20,477 nucleotides of DNA. Source: a virus. How positions within the stretch are numbered: the first letter of the stretch is position 1; each line of letters opens with the position of its first letter. The notes beneath the pieces are model-generated. The model was not told the origin of the DNA and searched no databases. It was given only the letters and a program-made list of their open reading frames with translations. Of this stretch, positions 14,255 through 20,477 are shown in pieces. The DNA lies in IMG/VR virus record IMGVR_UViG_3300007363_000138, positions 1 to 20,477 of that record; one strand, given 5' to 3'. The position numbers and the translations under genes were made by a program.

Positions 14255-14449
14255 ATGAAATTCGCTTTTATCCCTAAAGCCCAATACCGCATCGGGCAAA
14301 TCATTGAAGTGCACGGCAAACCCATGCGTGTTGAAAGTTACACGCACACAGGCAAAAACGTAGTGGTTCACACCCTAGAAAATGCCAAGCGTTTTGAACG
14401 CATCGTGTGTGTTTGCACAGATGCCCCCGCAATTTCGGCAATCAACTAA
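14255..14449 (+). CDS. Small unknown protein, 64 aa
   Basis: A 64-residue protein from the ATG at 14255, with AAGGAG seven bases upstream; an earlier in-frame ATG at 14204 lies in the hairpin and is rejected. The sequence is beta-rich (RIGQIIEVHGKPMRVESYTH, NVVVHTLE) and ends with a Cys pair as VCVC. It resembles a small barrel-like fold, but the function is unknown. Confidence 0.65.
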   Translation: MKFAFIPKAQYRIGQIIEVHGKPMRVESYTHTGKNVVVHTLENAKRFERIVCVCTDAPAISAIN

Positions 14450-14466
14450 ACCCCAAGGAGAACCGC

Positions 14467-14616
14467 ATGCCTTTATTCGCAACACCCTCACCCAAAGACC
14501 TCGCGCTTGCTACATGGCAACACCAACAACGCCCCTACTTCATGGCCAAGATAGCCCACGCTCAACGCAAGGAATCGGGTCACAAAGACCCGAAAATCTC
14601 GAACCCGCGAAAATGA
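14467..14616 (+). CDS. Very small gene, 49 aa
   Basis: From the ATG at 14467 with AAGGAG seven bases before it, the same CCAAGGAGAACC context as the previous gene. The product starts MPLFATPSPKDLALATWQHQ and is polar and basic. The palindrome-like GGGTCACAAAGACCC lies inside its 3' end, where it encodes GHKDP. The ribosome site is the main evidence; the function is unknown. Confidence 0.5.
   Translation: MPLFATPSPKDLALATWQHQQRPYFMAKIAHAQRKESGHKDPKISNPRK
14575..14593. repeat. Palindrome copy 3 (GGGTCACAAAGACCC)
   Basis: TCGGGTC-ACAAA-GACCCGA, seven perfect pairs. The right arm differs from the consensus (AAGACCC for GTGACCC), yet the outer pairing is kept. It lies inside the last codons of the 49-aa gene. 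Confidence 0.5.
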
Positions 14617-14638
14617 CCCCAAAAACTAGCTATCCACA

Positions 14639-14656
14639 TTTTCGCGACTATCCGCA
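14639..14656. repeat. Left arm of 18-base inverted repeat
   Basis: TTTTCGCGACTATCCGCA. Its reverse complement occurs at 14893-14910 with one mismatch, 236 bases away across the AT-rich core. Confidence 0.75.
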
Positions 14657-14807
14657 AGGTCAGACACCCGCAAACCCGCATGGATTCAGGCGTCCTCAAA
14701 AAAGTATCCAACTATCTATCTTTTTAAATATATTTATATATATAGGAGTATTTATTTATATGTGTGCACATTCTCGCAAGCTCGACAAGCCGTGCAAACC
14801 TTGTAGC

Positions 14808-14836
14808 TTGAAAGCATTTTGTAAAAATGATAGATA
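14808..14836 (+). promoter_or_regulatory. Weak candidate promoter before the 238-aa gene
   Basis: TTGAAA (14808-14813, five of six), a 17-base spacer and TAGATA (14831-14836, three of six). It is well placed for the long gene chain starting at 14946 but the -10 is poor. Confidence 0.25.
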
Positions 14837-14892
14837 CTTGGACACTTTTTGGCGTACACTAGCGTTCATGCGGTCTGCGGGCTGTCCAAGTC

Positions 14893-14910
14893 TGCGGATA
14901 GTTGCGAAAA
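14893..14910. repeat. Right arm of 18-base inverted repeat
   Basis: TGCGGATAGTTGCGAAAA, partner of 14639-14656. It overlaps the first unit of the direct repeat at 14904. Confidence 0.75.
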
Positions 14911-14958
14911 TGCACGGATACCTCCAACCCTAGAAAGCGAAAATCATGGATACCTCCT
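14904..14958 (+). repeat. Direct repeat reaching into the 238-aa gene start
   Basis: Unit 1 (14904-14926) and unit 2 (14937-14958) both read GCGAAAAT, two to four bases, GGATACCTCC. In unit 2 the start codon at 14946 lies within the repeat, so a protein bound there would block translation or transcription of that gene. Confidence 0.6.
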
Positions 14959-15662
14959 ACAAACACTACCTAAAACTCACCCCAAACCAACTCCACGCAC
15001 GCCTCGTGGCACGCAAAACTCCGCCGTATCAGGCCGAGAACATCAAGCGAATCGTGGCCGAGCAACAGGCCATACTCAAGTCAGAGAACGCCCGAACCAA
15101 ACAACTCACCCGATTGTGGCGTGAGTTCATGCAACCCCTTGAGGCTGAGCGTGACAACGTGCAAGGCATGTTGCGGTACAAAGGCGGTAGCGAAAATGAT
15201 GCGAGGCGTGAGGCACTCGAAGCGTACCTGACTGTGCTGAACGCACTCAAGGCGAAGATGCTGAACCACTGCAAGATCGACCGCAAGACACCGACCATGA
15301 TCGCATCGGACAAAGACTTACCCAATGACGGCACGCATTGGACTGATTGGGTACCCGCGAAAATCAAGGGACGAGTGCTTGACCTGTTCGATCAGATCGA
15401 ACGCAAGCCCAAGGCGAAAATGAAAATCCCATTCGAGCGCCTCGTACCCACCACGCTACACGCCAAGCAAGTTACGCGGCTCAGGAACCGCACACTAAAA
15501 GATTTGGCCATGGCTGAGCAAGCGCAAGAGCTTGACCCGCACGCAGAGAACGAAGCCAAGGTCAGGCAGATCAGATACGCCCTTGACCTGATGGATGTAC
15601 TGGATGACAACGAACCTGTGCCTGCGACATGGCATGGGTTAAATAAAAACGGGTCACAGTGA
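14946..15662 (+). CDS. Basic helical protein of unknown function, 238 aa
   Basis: A 238-residue, strongly charged protein. Residues about 1-70 read KLTPNQLHARLVARKTPPYQ and RIVAEQQAILKSENARTKQL, helical with many Arg/Lys. A second helical block has ARREALEAYLTVLNALKAKM, and a basic centre has IERKPKAKMKIPFERLVPTT. No enzyme motif is seen. The start lacks the AAGGAG typical of its neighbours and lies in a direct repeat, which hints at special control. The stop codon is inside palindrome copy 4. Position beside the candidate origin would suit a replication or DNA-binding protein; that is only inference. Confidence 0.75.
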   Translation: MDTSYKHYLKLTPNQLHARLVARKTPPYQAENIKRIVAEQQAILKSENARTKQLTRLWREFMQPLEAERDNVQGMLRYKGGSENDARREALEAYLTVLNALKAKMLNHCKIDRKTPTMIASDKDLPNDGTHWTDWVPAKIKGRVLDLFDQIERKPKAKMKIPFERLVPTTLHAKQVTRLRNRTLKDLAMAEQAQELDPHAENEAKVRQIRYALDLMDVLDDNEPVPATWHGLNKNGSQ

Positions 15663-15665
15663 CCC
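15651..15665. repeat. Palindrome copy 4 (GGGTCACAGTGACCC)
   Basis: Identical to copy 2. It contains the TGA stop of the 238-aa gene (15660-15662), so the arms encode the last residues GSQ. No U-run follows. Confidence 0.7.
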
Positions 15666-15669
15666 GAAT

Positions 15670-15700
15670 GTGTGACTGCTTCGCCGTGTGGCAGTCACAC
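15670..15700 (+). repeat. Ten-pair hairpin after palindrome copy 4
   Basis: GTGTGACTGC (15670-15679) and GCAGTCACAC (15691-15700) pair perfectly around an 11-base loop. There is no T-run, so a role in RNA stability or pausing is more likely than intrinsic termination. As at 14155-14209, a palindrome is followed directly by a second hairpin. Confidence 0.6.
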
Positions 15701-15744
15701 CCTACCTTGAAATCACACGGCACTTGCAACTAAGGAGAAAGTAA

Positions 15745-15936
15745 ATGAAATCATGTAGAAATTGTGAGAACGCAACACACGATGGTTACTTCCATGTCAG
15801 GCTTATATGTGGGCTGAATAGGAAAGTAATCGTGCCGTTCTCTAAGAACCTAGAAGAAAACAAACAAGCCGATGCTTTCGCACAGCGCGAAGCTAAGTAC
15901 TGTTCAGCATACACACCCGAAGGAGAAATGAAATGA
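15745..15936 (+). CDS. Small Cys-containing protein, 63 aa
   Basis: A 63-residue protein with AAGGAGAAAGTAA before the ATG. It has CRNC at residues 4-7, a third Cys at 22 (LICGLNRK) and a fourth at 53 (KYCSAY), a spacing that could bind one zinc or form disulfides. The last codons (PEGEMK) contain the ribosome site of the next gene, and the stop overlaps the next start. Function unknown. Confidence 0.72.
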   Translation: MKSCRNCENATHDGYFHVRLICGLNRKVIVPFSKNLEENKQADAFAQREAKYCSAYTPEGEMK

Positions 15937-16064
15937 GTACGGATACATACGAAGAACAGTACTGCTACCACTGCGGGTATCACCACCCCGATGCTAGCGA
16001 TGGCAACTGGGCAGAGGCAGGATGCGATGACTACGAACAACCAACCGAAGGAGAAATGAAATGA
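15933..16064 (+). CDS. Tiny CxxC protein, 43 aa
   Basis: ATG at 15933 overlaps the stop of the 63-aa gene, with AAGGAG eight bases upstream. The product reads MSTDTYEEQYCYHCGYHHPD, then ASDGNWAEAGCDDYEQPTEG and EMK. It is acidic, with a zinc-knuckle-like CYHC pair, nearby His-His and a third Cys at 31. It ends in the same EGEMK as its neighbour, through an identical 20-base junction, and shares ATGA with the next gene. The good ribosome site and overlap on both sides make it a likely real gene. Confidence 0.65.
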   Translation: MSTDTYEEQYCYHCGYHHPDASDGNWAEAGCDDYEQPTEGEMK

Positions 16065-16291
16065 CTGTACTAACAACGCCTGACCAGATGGAGATGGCAC
16101 GACTGCTCACACTGAGGGCGATGCTAAAGCTAGAGATTCTCGGCATGAGCCGAAGCAAAGGCCCAAGCGCATACAGCATCCTGAAGAAAGAGTACGGATG
16201 CACAGGCACACGCCAAGCGGTGCTCGAAGAACTGAACGCATGGCGAGATCAACTGTTAAACCAAGGAGAAAGTAATGGCACGAATAGATGA
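16061..16291 (+). CDS. Small helical protein, 76 aa
   Basis: A 76-residue protein, MTVLTTPDQMEMARLLTLRA then LKLEILGMSRSKGPSAYSIL, predicted helical with a basic middle and a C-terminal amphipathic helix (RQAVLEELNAWRDQLL). The MARLLTLRAxLKLE pattern is known from small early genes of environmental phages, with no assigned role. Its start overlaps the previous stop by four bases. Its last 17 bases overlap the next gene and carry that gene's ribosome site. Confidence 0.7.
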   Translation: MTVLTTPDQMEMARLLTLRAMLKLEILGMSRSKGPSAYSILKKEYGCTGTRQAVLEELNAWRDQLLNQGESNGTNR

Positions 16292-16490
16292 AGACGCGAT
16301 GGATGCGCTTAGGTTAGTGCGGGAGTTCCTGCACATGTACGGACACGACTTGATGGGGGATACGTTCTACACGTCCTATCATTTTCGGCAAAACTTTTTA
16401 TTGGTAGCCGGTGCGGTAGACAAGGTGGTCAGCCGAGACGCACGAAGAACCACGAGAGTAACTAAACAAACCAAAGGAGAAACGAAATGA
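16275..16490 (+). CDS. Small unknown protein, 71 aa
   Basis: A 71-residue protein starting MARIDEDAMDALRLVREFLH. It has an aromatic centre (GDTFYTSYHFRQNFLLVAGA) and a basic tail (SRDARRTTRVTKQTKGETK). AAGGAGAAAGTA precedes the ATG inside the previous gene. The final codons TKGETK contain the ribosome site for the membrane protein downstream. No family recognised. Confidence 0.68.
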   Translation: MARIDEDAMDALRLVREFLHMYGHDLMGDTFYTSYHFRQNFLLVAGAVDKVVSRDARRTTRVTKQTKGETK

Positions 16491-16675
16491 AAACTAAGAC
16501 AGACAAAGCCCTAACGCTAATGATGACCGCATGTTTCATGCTATCCATGTACATCGGATACACGGGGCTCGATGAGTTCGGGGTTGGGTACTTGTGGCTC
16601 GGGCTGTACACCATCGGGGCGTACGGCTTGGCGTATCAGGTGTTCAAGTATTTTGTAAGTGAAGCAACTAACTAA
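16487..16675 (+). CDS. Small membrane protein with two predicted spans, 62 aa
   Basis: A 62-residue protein. Spans are likely at about residues 8-25 (ALTLMMTACFMLSMYIGY) and 34-55 (GYLWLGLYTIGAYGLAYQVF), joined by a short acidic loop. The N-terminus is basic (MKTKTDK). AAGGAG lies seven bases before the ATG, which overlaps the preceding stop. Small two-span phage proteins can be holins, superinfection-exclusion or host-membrane modulators; its early position argues against a holin, but this is not decided. Confidence 0.7.
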   Translation: MKTKTDKALTLMMTACFMLSMYIGYTGLDEFGVGYLWLGLYTIGAYGLAYQVFKYFVSEATN

Positions 16676-16696
16676 CCACAACCAAAGGAGAAAGCA

Positions 16697-18433
16697 ATGA
16701 CTACAACAAACAACACATACGACGGCACACAGATGCTGGAGATCATGACCAAGGCAGAGCGTGCCATTCGCATCGTGGACAATGACTACCGAGTCGCCTA
16801 CCACACGGCGCGTGACTCCGGTACTGCCATAGCCATTGACATTGAGCGTGAGCAACGCCGATGGATTACCCGTGAGATACAACGCTATCCCATGCACGAG
16901 GCTGTCAAAGCGGCAGTACTGCTCGCTCGTCCCTATGACTGGCAACAGATGCTTCTTGAATGGCCGCATGTATCCCAAGGCGATAAGTCTAAGATCGCAT
17001 ACACACAGAACGAGGACAAGGGACGGCGTGACATTCAGACTGTCACATCGGTGGGCAAGTATCTCAACAGACACTTCGCCCTCGCCGATCACGTCATCCG
17101 CGATCTAGTCTCACGCTACGGCACAGCATCGCAGTTCAAGTTCGTACATACAACAGCCGAGATGATCTACCACCTACATCGTGGGCCTCAGTCGTGCATG
17201 GTATGGGGCGAGGATCGCGGTGTCGGCTGTCGTGACGGCGTGACGCGTCACCCCTATGAGGCATACAACCCCAAGTACGGGTGGCACATGGCCGTGCGTA
17301 TCGAGGGCGACAAGACCATGGGGCGTGCGCTGTGCATGACCAACCCCGACACAGGGTACAAGTATTACGTTCGTACCTACCTCAGACCATCTAACGATTC
17401 ATCGTACAGCCAAGCCGATGCAGGCATGGAGAACTGGCTTGCCGATCAGGGCTACGCCAAGGAATCTAGTTGGCAAGACGGCGAGAAGCTAGCGTACTAC
17501 GAGACACGCGATGACTTCCTCTCTCCCTACCTTGACGGCAGTGACAAGCATGTCAAGATTGATTGTGCAGGCAACGAGACATACATCGTGGTCGATGCGG
17601 ATGGTGACTACATCTGCGATCAGACTGGCGGTGCACCTACCGAGTACAACGACAACACCTTCGAGTGCGCTGACTGCGGTGACGATACCGACGAGGACGA
17701 TGGCTACTGGGTCGGTCGCTACGAGGACTCTCGTGTATGCACCCACTGTCAGGAGAACAACTACCGCTATGCGTACAGCAGGGGTGGCGATCAGTACTAC
17801 ATCCACGAGGACGATGTGGTGTATGTCGAGTCTCAGTCTGACTACTACGATGTCGAGCGTTTGTCTGACAACAACATTGTCGAGCTTGAGAACGGCGAGT
17901 ACGAGCACATCGAGGAAGCCGTTGAGATTGACGGCGAGTGGTATCACATTGACGATGAGCGCATCTGCCGTACCGAGGACACCGATGAGTACATGCTGAA
18001 GGACGATGAATGCTGGCAGTGCGAGGAGTCGGGCAATTGGTACACCGATAACTGCGTCGAGTGGACTGAGTATCAGGGCAAGCGTTACCATGACGATTAC
18101 ATCCCGCAAGACATCGCTGACGCGACTGCCGACAAGGATGACGATGCCGAGGACGAGGCGGATGCTACCCCACCTGCTACACCCGAGCCAACGATGCTAA
18201 CCATGGACATGCTGTGGAACACGCACATGCTGTGGGACTACTCGATAGCCATGGATCAAGTCACGATCAGCATGACCTATGTACACGATGGCCACACGCT
18301 ACACGCTAAGGGCGTATACAGCACAGAGTTTGTCAACAGCATGGACAGAACAGAGTTCAACAGAATCACACGCAACAAACTCTGCACCGCCTTGGTTACT
18401 CAGGCATACAACAACTCACTCGCAATAATCTAA
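16697..18433 (+). CDS. Large acidic Cys/Tyr-rich phage protein, 578 aa
   Basis: The N-terminal region (about 60-225) resembles a family seen in several phages but with no known role: YDWQQMLLEW, SVGKYLNRHFALADHVIRDL, GPQSCMVWGE and HPYEAYNPKYGWHMAVRIEG. Residues about 320-460 are extremely acidic and aromatic. They contain CADC (324-327) with CTHC (348-351), a four-cysteine zinc-finger spacing, and a second set at C424, CWQC (439-442) and C453. Short WYxxD/YYxHxDD units repeat. An acidic linker with PPATPEPT leads to a C-terminal domain (500-578). The acidic part could bind metal or mimic DNA; no function can be assigned. AAGGAGAAAGCA precedes the ATG. Confidence 0.75.
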   Translation: MTTTNNTYDGTQMLEIMTKAERAIRIVDNDYRVAYHTARDSGTAIAIDIEREQRRWITREIQRYPMHEAVKAAVLLARPYDWQQMLLEWPHVSQGDKSKIAYTQNEDKGRRDIQTVTSVGKYLNRHFALADHVIRDLVSRYGTASQFKFVHTTAEMIYHLHRGPQSCMVWGEDRGVGCRDGVTRHPYEAYNPKYGWHMAVRIEGDKTMGRALCMTNPDTGYKYYVRTYLRPSNDSSYSQADAGMENWLADQGYAKESSWQDGEKLAYYETRDDFLSPYLDGSDKHVKIDCAGNETYIVVDADGDYICDQTGGAPTEYNDNTFECADCGDDTDEDDGYWVGRYEDSRVCTHCQENNYRYAYSRGGDQYYIHEDDVVYVESQSDYYDVERLSDNNIVELENGEYEHIEEAVEIDGEWYHIDDERICRTEDTDEYMLKDDECWQCEESGNWYTDNCVEWTEYQGKRYHDDYIPQDIADATADKDDDAEDEADATPPATPEPTMLTMDMLWNTHMLWDYSIAMDQVTISMTYVHDGHTLHAKGVYSTEFVNSMDRTEFNRITRNKLCTALVTQAYNNSLAII

Positions 18434-18442
18434 GGAACAATC

Positions 18443-19576
18443 ATGAACAAGAAATCTACACTTTACAAAACACTCGCTCGTGCGTTGTCCGCCAAGCGTC
18501 CACACAATACTGTCGCTGTGTCAGCGTTCACCGAGTGGCTGTTCAATTCTCTCCCTTCAACCCTTAAGTCTTTCACTAGCGTTGACGGCGCGGGTAATCT
18601 CCACGTTGACAATCGCATCGCAGGTTCGCGTACCCTGTTCATCGCTCACGTTGACACAGTACATCGTGAGGTAGGTGCCAACAAGATACGCAAGACCAAG
18701 GCTATGTGGTATGCCGATGGTGCACCGCTCGGTGCTGATGACGGCGCGGGTTGTGCCATGCTGATGCACCTCATCCATGCGGATGTCAAGGGCTACTACA
18801 TCTTCAGCCAAGGCGAGGAGTGCGGTGGTATCGGTGCTAAGTTCTTGGAGAGCACGCACAAGTCTTTGCTTTCGCAGTTCGATCGTGCCATAGCGTTTGA
18901 CCGCAGGGGTACGGACAGCGTCATCAGTCATCAGGGTTGGGGTCGCTGTGCTTCGGATACATTCTGTCAAGCCCTAGCTGACGCGCTTAACTTGCACGAT
19001 GAGAACCTGATGTATGCACCCGATGACACTGGCGTGTACACCGACACTGCTGAGTTCGTTGACATCATCCCCGAGTGCACCAACATCAGCGTGGGCTACA
19101 ACAGCGAGCACAGTCAGCAAGAGTCTCTTAACATCGCGCACTTCGAGTTGCTTGCTCAGTCTGTATTGCAAGTCGAATGGGATAAGCTGCCTGTCGATCG
19201 TGACCCAACTGTGCCCGAGTACAAAGAAACCAAGTACGACACAGGTTTGACCAACTGGTGGAGTACATACGACAAGGGCTACACCGAGCGCAACATCAAC
19301 CAAAGCAGATACTTTTCTAAGTGGGAGGATGACGAGTACTGGCAGACCGAGGACTTACTTGACGGCCTGTACGATGCGATGGTTGGGCATCACGACTTCC
19401 TGCTTGAGCAGATCAGCGAGGCGGTGTATCCCGAACAACCTGACCTTGCGTTGCGGTTCCTCAACCGCAAGCTACTGACCGATGACCTATTACAAGAAGC
19501 GCTGATACAGGCGCGTACCTACGACGCATCGACTGTGCTGTGCACGCTGTTCGATGCCATTCATTGTGAAGCATAA
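18443..19576 (+). CDS. M20/M28-type zinc metallopeptidase, 377 aa
   Basis: Motifs of clan MH co-catalytic zinc peptidases are present in order: H69-x-D71 (LFIAHVDTVH), D99/D100 (GAPLGADDGAGCA), E125-E126 (SQGEECGGIGAKFL), D153 (AIAFDRRGTD) and H223 (GYNSEHSQQESLNI). The 70 residues between D153 and H223 leave no room for the M20 lid domain, so a single-domain, M28-like enzyme is likely; the DD-x-AG motif also recalls peptidase T. Residues about 245-377 are an extra acidic and helical extension of unknown role. Family members remove single amino acids from peptides. It starts nine bases after the 578-aa gene with AAGGA upstream, so the two are probably co-expressed. Confidence 0.85.
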   Translation: MNKKSTLYKTLARALSAKRPHNTVAVSAFTEWLFNSLPSTLKSFTSVDGAGNLHVDNRIAGSRTLFIAHVDTVHREVGANKIRKTKAMWYADGAPLGADDGAGCAMLMHLIHADVKGYYIFSQGEECGGIGAKFLESTHKSLLSQFDRAIAFDRRGTDSVISHQGWGRCASDTFCQALADALNLHDENLMYAPDDTGVYTDTAEFVDIIPECTNISVGYNSEHSQQESLNIAHFELLAQSVLQVEWDKLPVDRDPTVPEYKETKYDTGLTNWWSTYDKGYTERNINQSRYFSKWEDDEYWQTEDLLDGLYDAMVGHHDFLLEQISEAVYPEQPDLALRFLNRKLLTDDLLQEALIQARTYDASTVLCTLFDAIHCEA

Positions 19577-19578
19577 GC

Positions 19579-19593
19579 GGGTCACTGTGACCC
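19579..19593. repeat. Palindrome copy 5 (GGGTCACTGTGACCC)
   Basis: Perfect seven-base arms (GGGTCAC and GTGACCC) around a central T, extended by C and G on either side. It lies two bases after the peptidase stop and 13 bases before the next ribosome site. Confidence 0.7.
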
Positions 19594-19614
19594 GTATTTA
19601 AAAGGAGAAAGTAA

Positions 19615-19971
19615 ATGAAGAAAGTAAACACAACAAGTGGTGCACTGCGGGCGGCTAAGCGGTACCTATGGGATGGTTCAGGGGGGTGGAACAGTTACCT
19701 CCATGACCCAATCATGCGTGTGTATATCTGCGACTCAATTCGCAAGGCGCACTATGAGGAGCAAATTACGCAGAAGTCCATGAGAACCGCAACCGCGCTC
19801 ATCGTGGGGCGGCTCGGCCCGCATGGTTCTGTCGGGCGATGGCTGGAAGTCAACGTGGGATACCGCGTGAAGTTCGGGCGCGGGCATAACGAGTATCACA
19901 AACAAGTACAAGCCTACCGACACCGGTGGCTTGACGCACTCATCAAAGAACTTGAATCAAAAGGAGAATGA
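19615..19971 (+). CDS. Basic unknown protein, 118 aa
   Basis: A 118-residue basic protein: MKKVNTTSGALRAAKRYLWD at the start, MRVYICDSIRKAHYEE, TATALIVGRLGPHGSVGRWL in the centre and YRHRWLDALIKELESKGE at the end. It is mixed helical with a conserved-looking aromatic content. AAAGGAGAAAGTAA precedes the ATG, after palindrome copy 5. Its last codons hold the ribosome site of the next gene. No family recognised. Confidence 0.7.
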   Translation: MKKVNTTSGALRAAKRYLWDGSGGWNSYLHDPIMRVYICDSIRKAHYEEQITQKSMRTATALIVGRLGPHGSVGRWLEVNVGYRVKFGRGHNEYHKQVQAYRHRWLDALIKELESKGE

Positions 19972-19972
19972 A

Positions 19973-20335
19973 ATGCAAGGACTAGACGCTTACTACGATG
20001 GCCTACTGGCCGAACACCAACGCACGTTGGACAGGCAAGCATACGAGGATGAGCAAAGGGATAGGCTACGCGATCGCATCGCTGACCTACTGCAAGAACA
20101 TCACTTCGCTGAACTCTCACGCCTGACTGGTGAGGACGACACGCTGTGTCGCAAGCTAGTGCATGAGCTGTACAGCAAAGACCCCAACGACTGGCACGCT
20201 GAGTATGTAGGCGATGACTACTGGGGTATCTATGGCAAGAACTTCTCGGGCGAGTGGATAGATGAGAACGGCGAATGCCTGTGCTTTAACACCGAGGAAG
20301 AAGCAAACGATTACATCAAGGAGGAAATTAAATGA
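19973..20335 (+). CDS. Acidic unknown protein, 120 aa
   Basis: From the ATG at 19973, one base after the previous stop, with AAGGAG seven bases upstream. An in-frame ATG at 19931 lies inside the previous gene without a site. Residues 1-50 are helical and charged (RQAYEDEQRDRLRDRIADLL). The rest is acidic with aromatic residues (WHAEYVGDDYWGIYGKNFSG, NGECLCFNTEEEANDYI). It may bind protein partners; no family is recognised. It ends in IKEEIK with the next ribosome site embedded. Confidence 0.7.
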   Translation: MQGLDAYYDGLLAEHQRTLDRQAYEDEQRDRLRDRIADLLQEHHFAELSRLTGEDDTLCRKLVHELYSKDPNDWHAEYVGDDYWGIYGKNFSGEWIDENGECLCFNTEEEANDYIKEEIK

Positions 20336-20477
20336 AAGTAGAAGACAAAGTTGACCTGTACATGCGCTGTATTGAGCATGACCTGCGCAGATACCTGATG
20401 GATCCATCAGACTTCAGAAGCGAATACTTCGAGGACATCCACCAACTGGTGCTCGAAGTTATGTACCGCCTCGACAT
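20332..20477 (+). CDS. 5' part of an unknown gene (cut by the window edge)
   Basis: ATG at 20332 overlaps the previous stop (ATGA), with AAGGAGG eight bases upstream. The visible 48 codons read MKVEDKVDLYMRCIEHDLRR, then YLMDPSDFRSEYFEDIHQLV and LEVMYRLD, a helical acidic protein. It continues past the window; too little is seen for a function. Confidence 0.7.
   Translation, partial: MKVEDKVDLYMRCIEHDLRRYLMDPSDFRSEYFEDIHQLVLEVMYRLD

Larger units (their letters stand above)
14606..14958. other. Candidate replication origin: AT-rich core between inverted repeats
   Basis: The gene-poor stretch 14617-14945 contains CTATCCACA (14630-14638, eight of nine to the DnaA box TTATCCACA). A 54-base, almost pure A/T core (14709-14762) follows. 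An 18-base inverted repeat (14639-14656 against 14893-14910, 17 of 18) flanks it. Short TATCC motifs point one way on the left (14631, 14650, 14705), and GGATA motifs point the other way on the right (14896, 14916, 14948). Repeated GCGAAAAT also occurs (14606, 14904, 14937). Together these suggest an origin or a large regulatory array; no experiment is implied by the sequence. Confidence 0.45.

Noticed and set aside
14382-14933. Open plus frame of 183 codons across the gene-poor stretch, including a CKPC motif near its end
   Set aside because: Its first part overlaps two small genes that have proper ribosome sites in other frames. Its hydrophobic segment is a translation of the AT-rich core. 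The inner ATG at 14760 has GGAG eleven bases away, so a 58-aa product is possible but weak.
17489-18109. Minus frame of 206 codons rich in Val and Ile opposite the 578-aa gene
   Set aside because: It is the mirror image of repeated GAC/GAG codons of the acidic domain; no ribosome site and no operon context.
1-20477. tRNA genes, CRISPR array, insertion sequence, integrase or attachment site
   Set aside because: No cloverleaf, regular spacer array, transposase motif or integrase motif was seen on either strand; short tRNA-like folds were not tested by program.

Overview
The window looks like part of a tailed double-stranded DNA phage genome (Caudoviricetes). Two blocks of tightly packed genes diverge from a control region at about 13.2-13.8 kb. 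The left block (1-13232, minus strand) is the packaging and head module plus the start of the connector module. The right block (13770-20477, plus strand) holds small, mostly unrecognised genes that look early. No host genes, tRNAs, insertion sequences, integrase or CRISPR array were seen. Ribosome binding sites are strong and of proteobacterial type (AAGGAG). The protein set resembles that of uncultured freshwater or marine phages of proteobacteria, possibly Burkholderiales. The host and the podovirus-like morphology are inferences; no search could be run.

Left block, in transcription order (right to left): small terminase, large terminase, portal, a 66-aa protein, a GroES-like protein, scaffold, a 152-aa protein, a decoration-type protein, and a gpT/HK97-type major capsid protein. 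A strong hairpin terminator with a UUCG loop follows the capsid gene. Next come a candidate promoter and a structured leader that can fold into a pseudoknot touching the next ribosome binding site. After that is a second gene set: a fibre-like 93-aa protein, several tiny lysine/glycine-rich proteins, a short membrane/coiled-coil protein, two adaptor-like proteins (315 and 219 aa), a zinc-ribbon protein and a 149-aa virion-type protein. A further gene starts at the left edge.

Control region (13233-13769): a plus-facing terminator that no annotated plus-strand gene needs, two similar promoter-like sequences, a long hairpin and A-rich tandem repeats containing GGGTCA half-sites. A 15-base palindrome, consensus GGGTCACnGTGACCC, occurs five times between 13.6 and 19.6 kb, mostly at gene ends.

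Right block: three small genes, then a non-coding stretch (14617-14945) with an AT-rich core between inverted repeats and a near-consensus DnaA box, a candidate replication origin. It continues with a 238-aa basic protein, a chain of tiny overlapping genes (two with CxxC motifs, one with two membrane segments), a 578-aa acidic Cys/Tyr-rich protein, a complete-looking M20/M28-type zinc metallopeptidase (unusual for a phage), and three more small genes, the last cut by the window edge. Genes here are linked by a stereotyped AAGGAGAAA junction, often with the stop overlapping the next start, which implies translational coupling.
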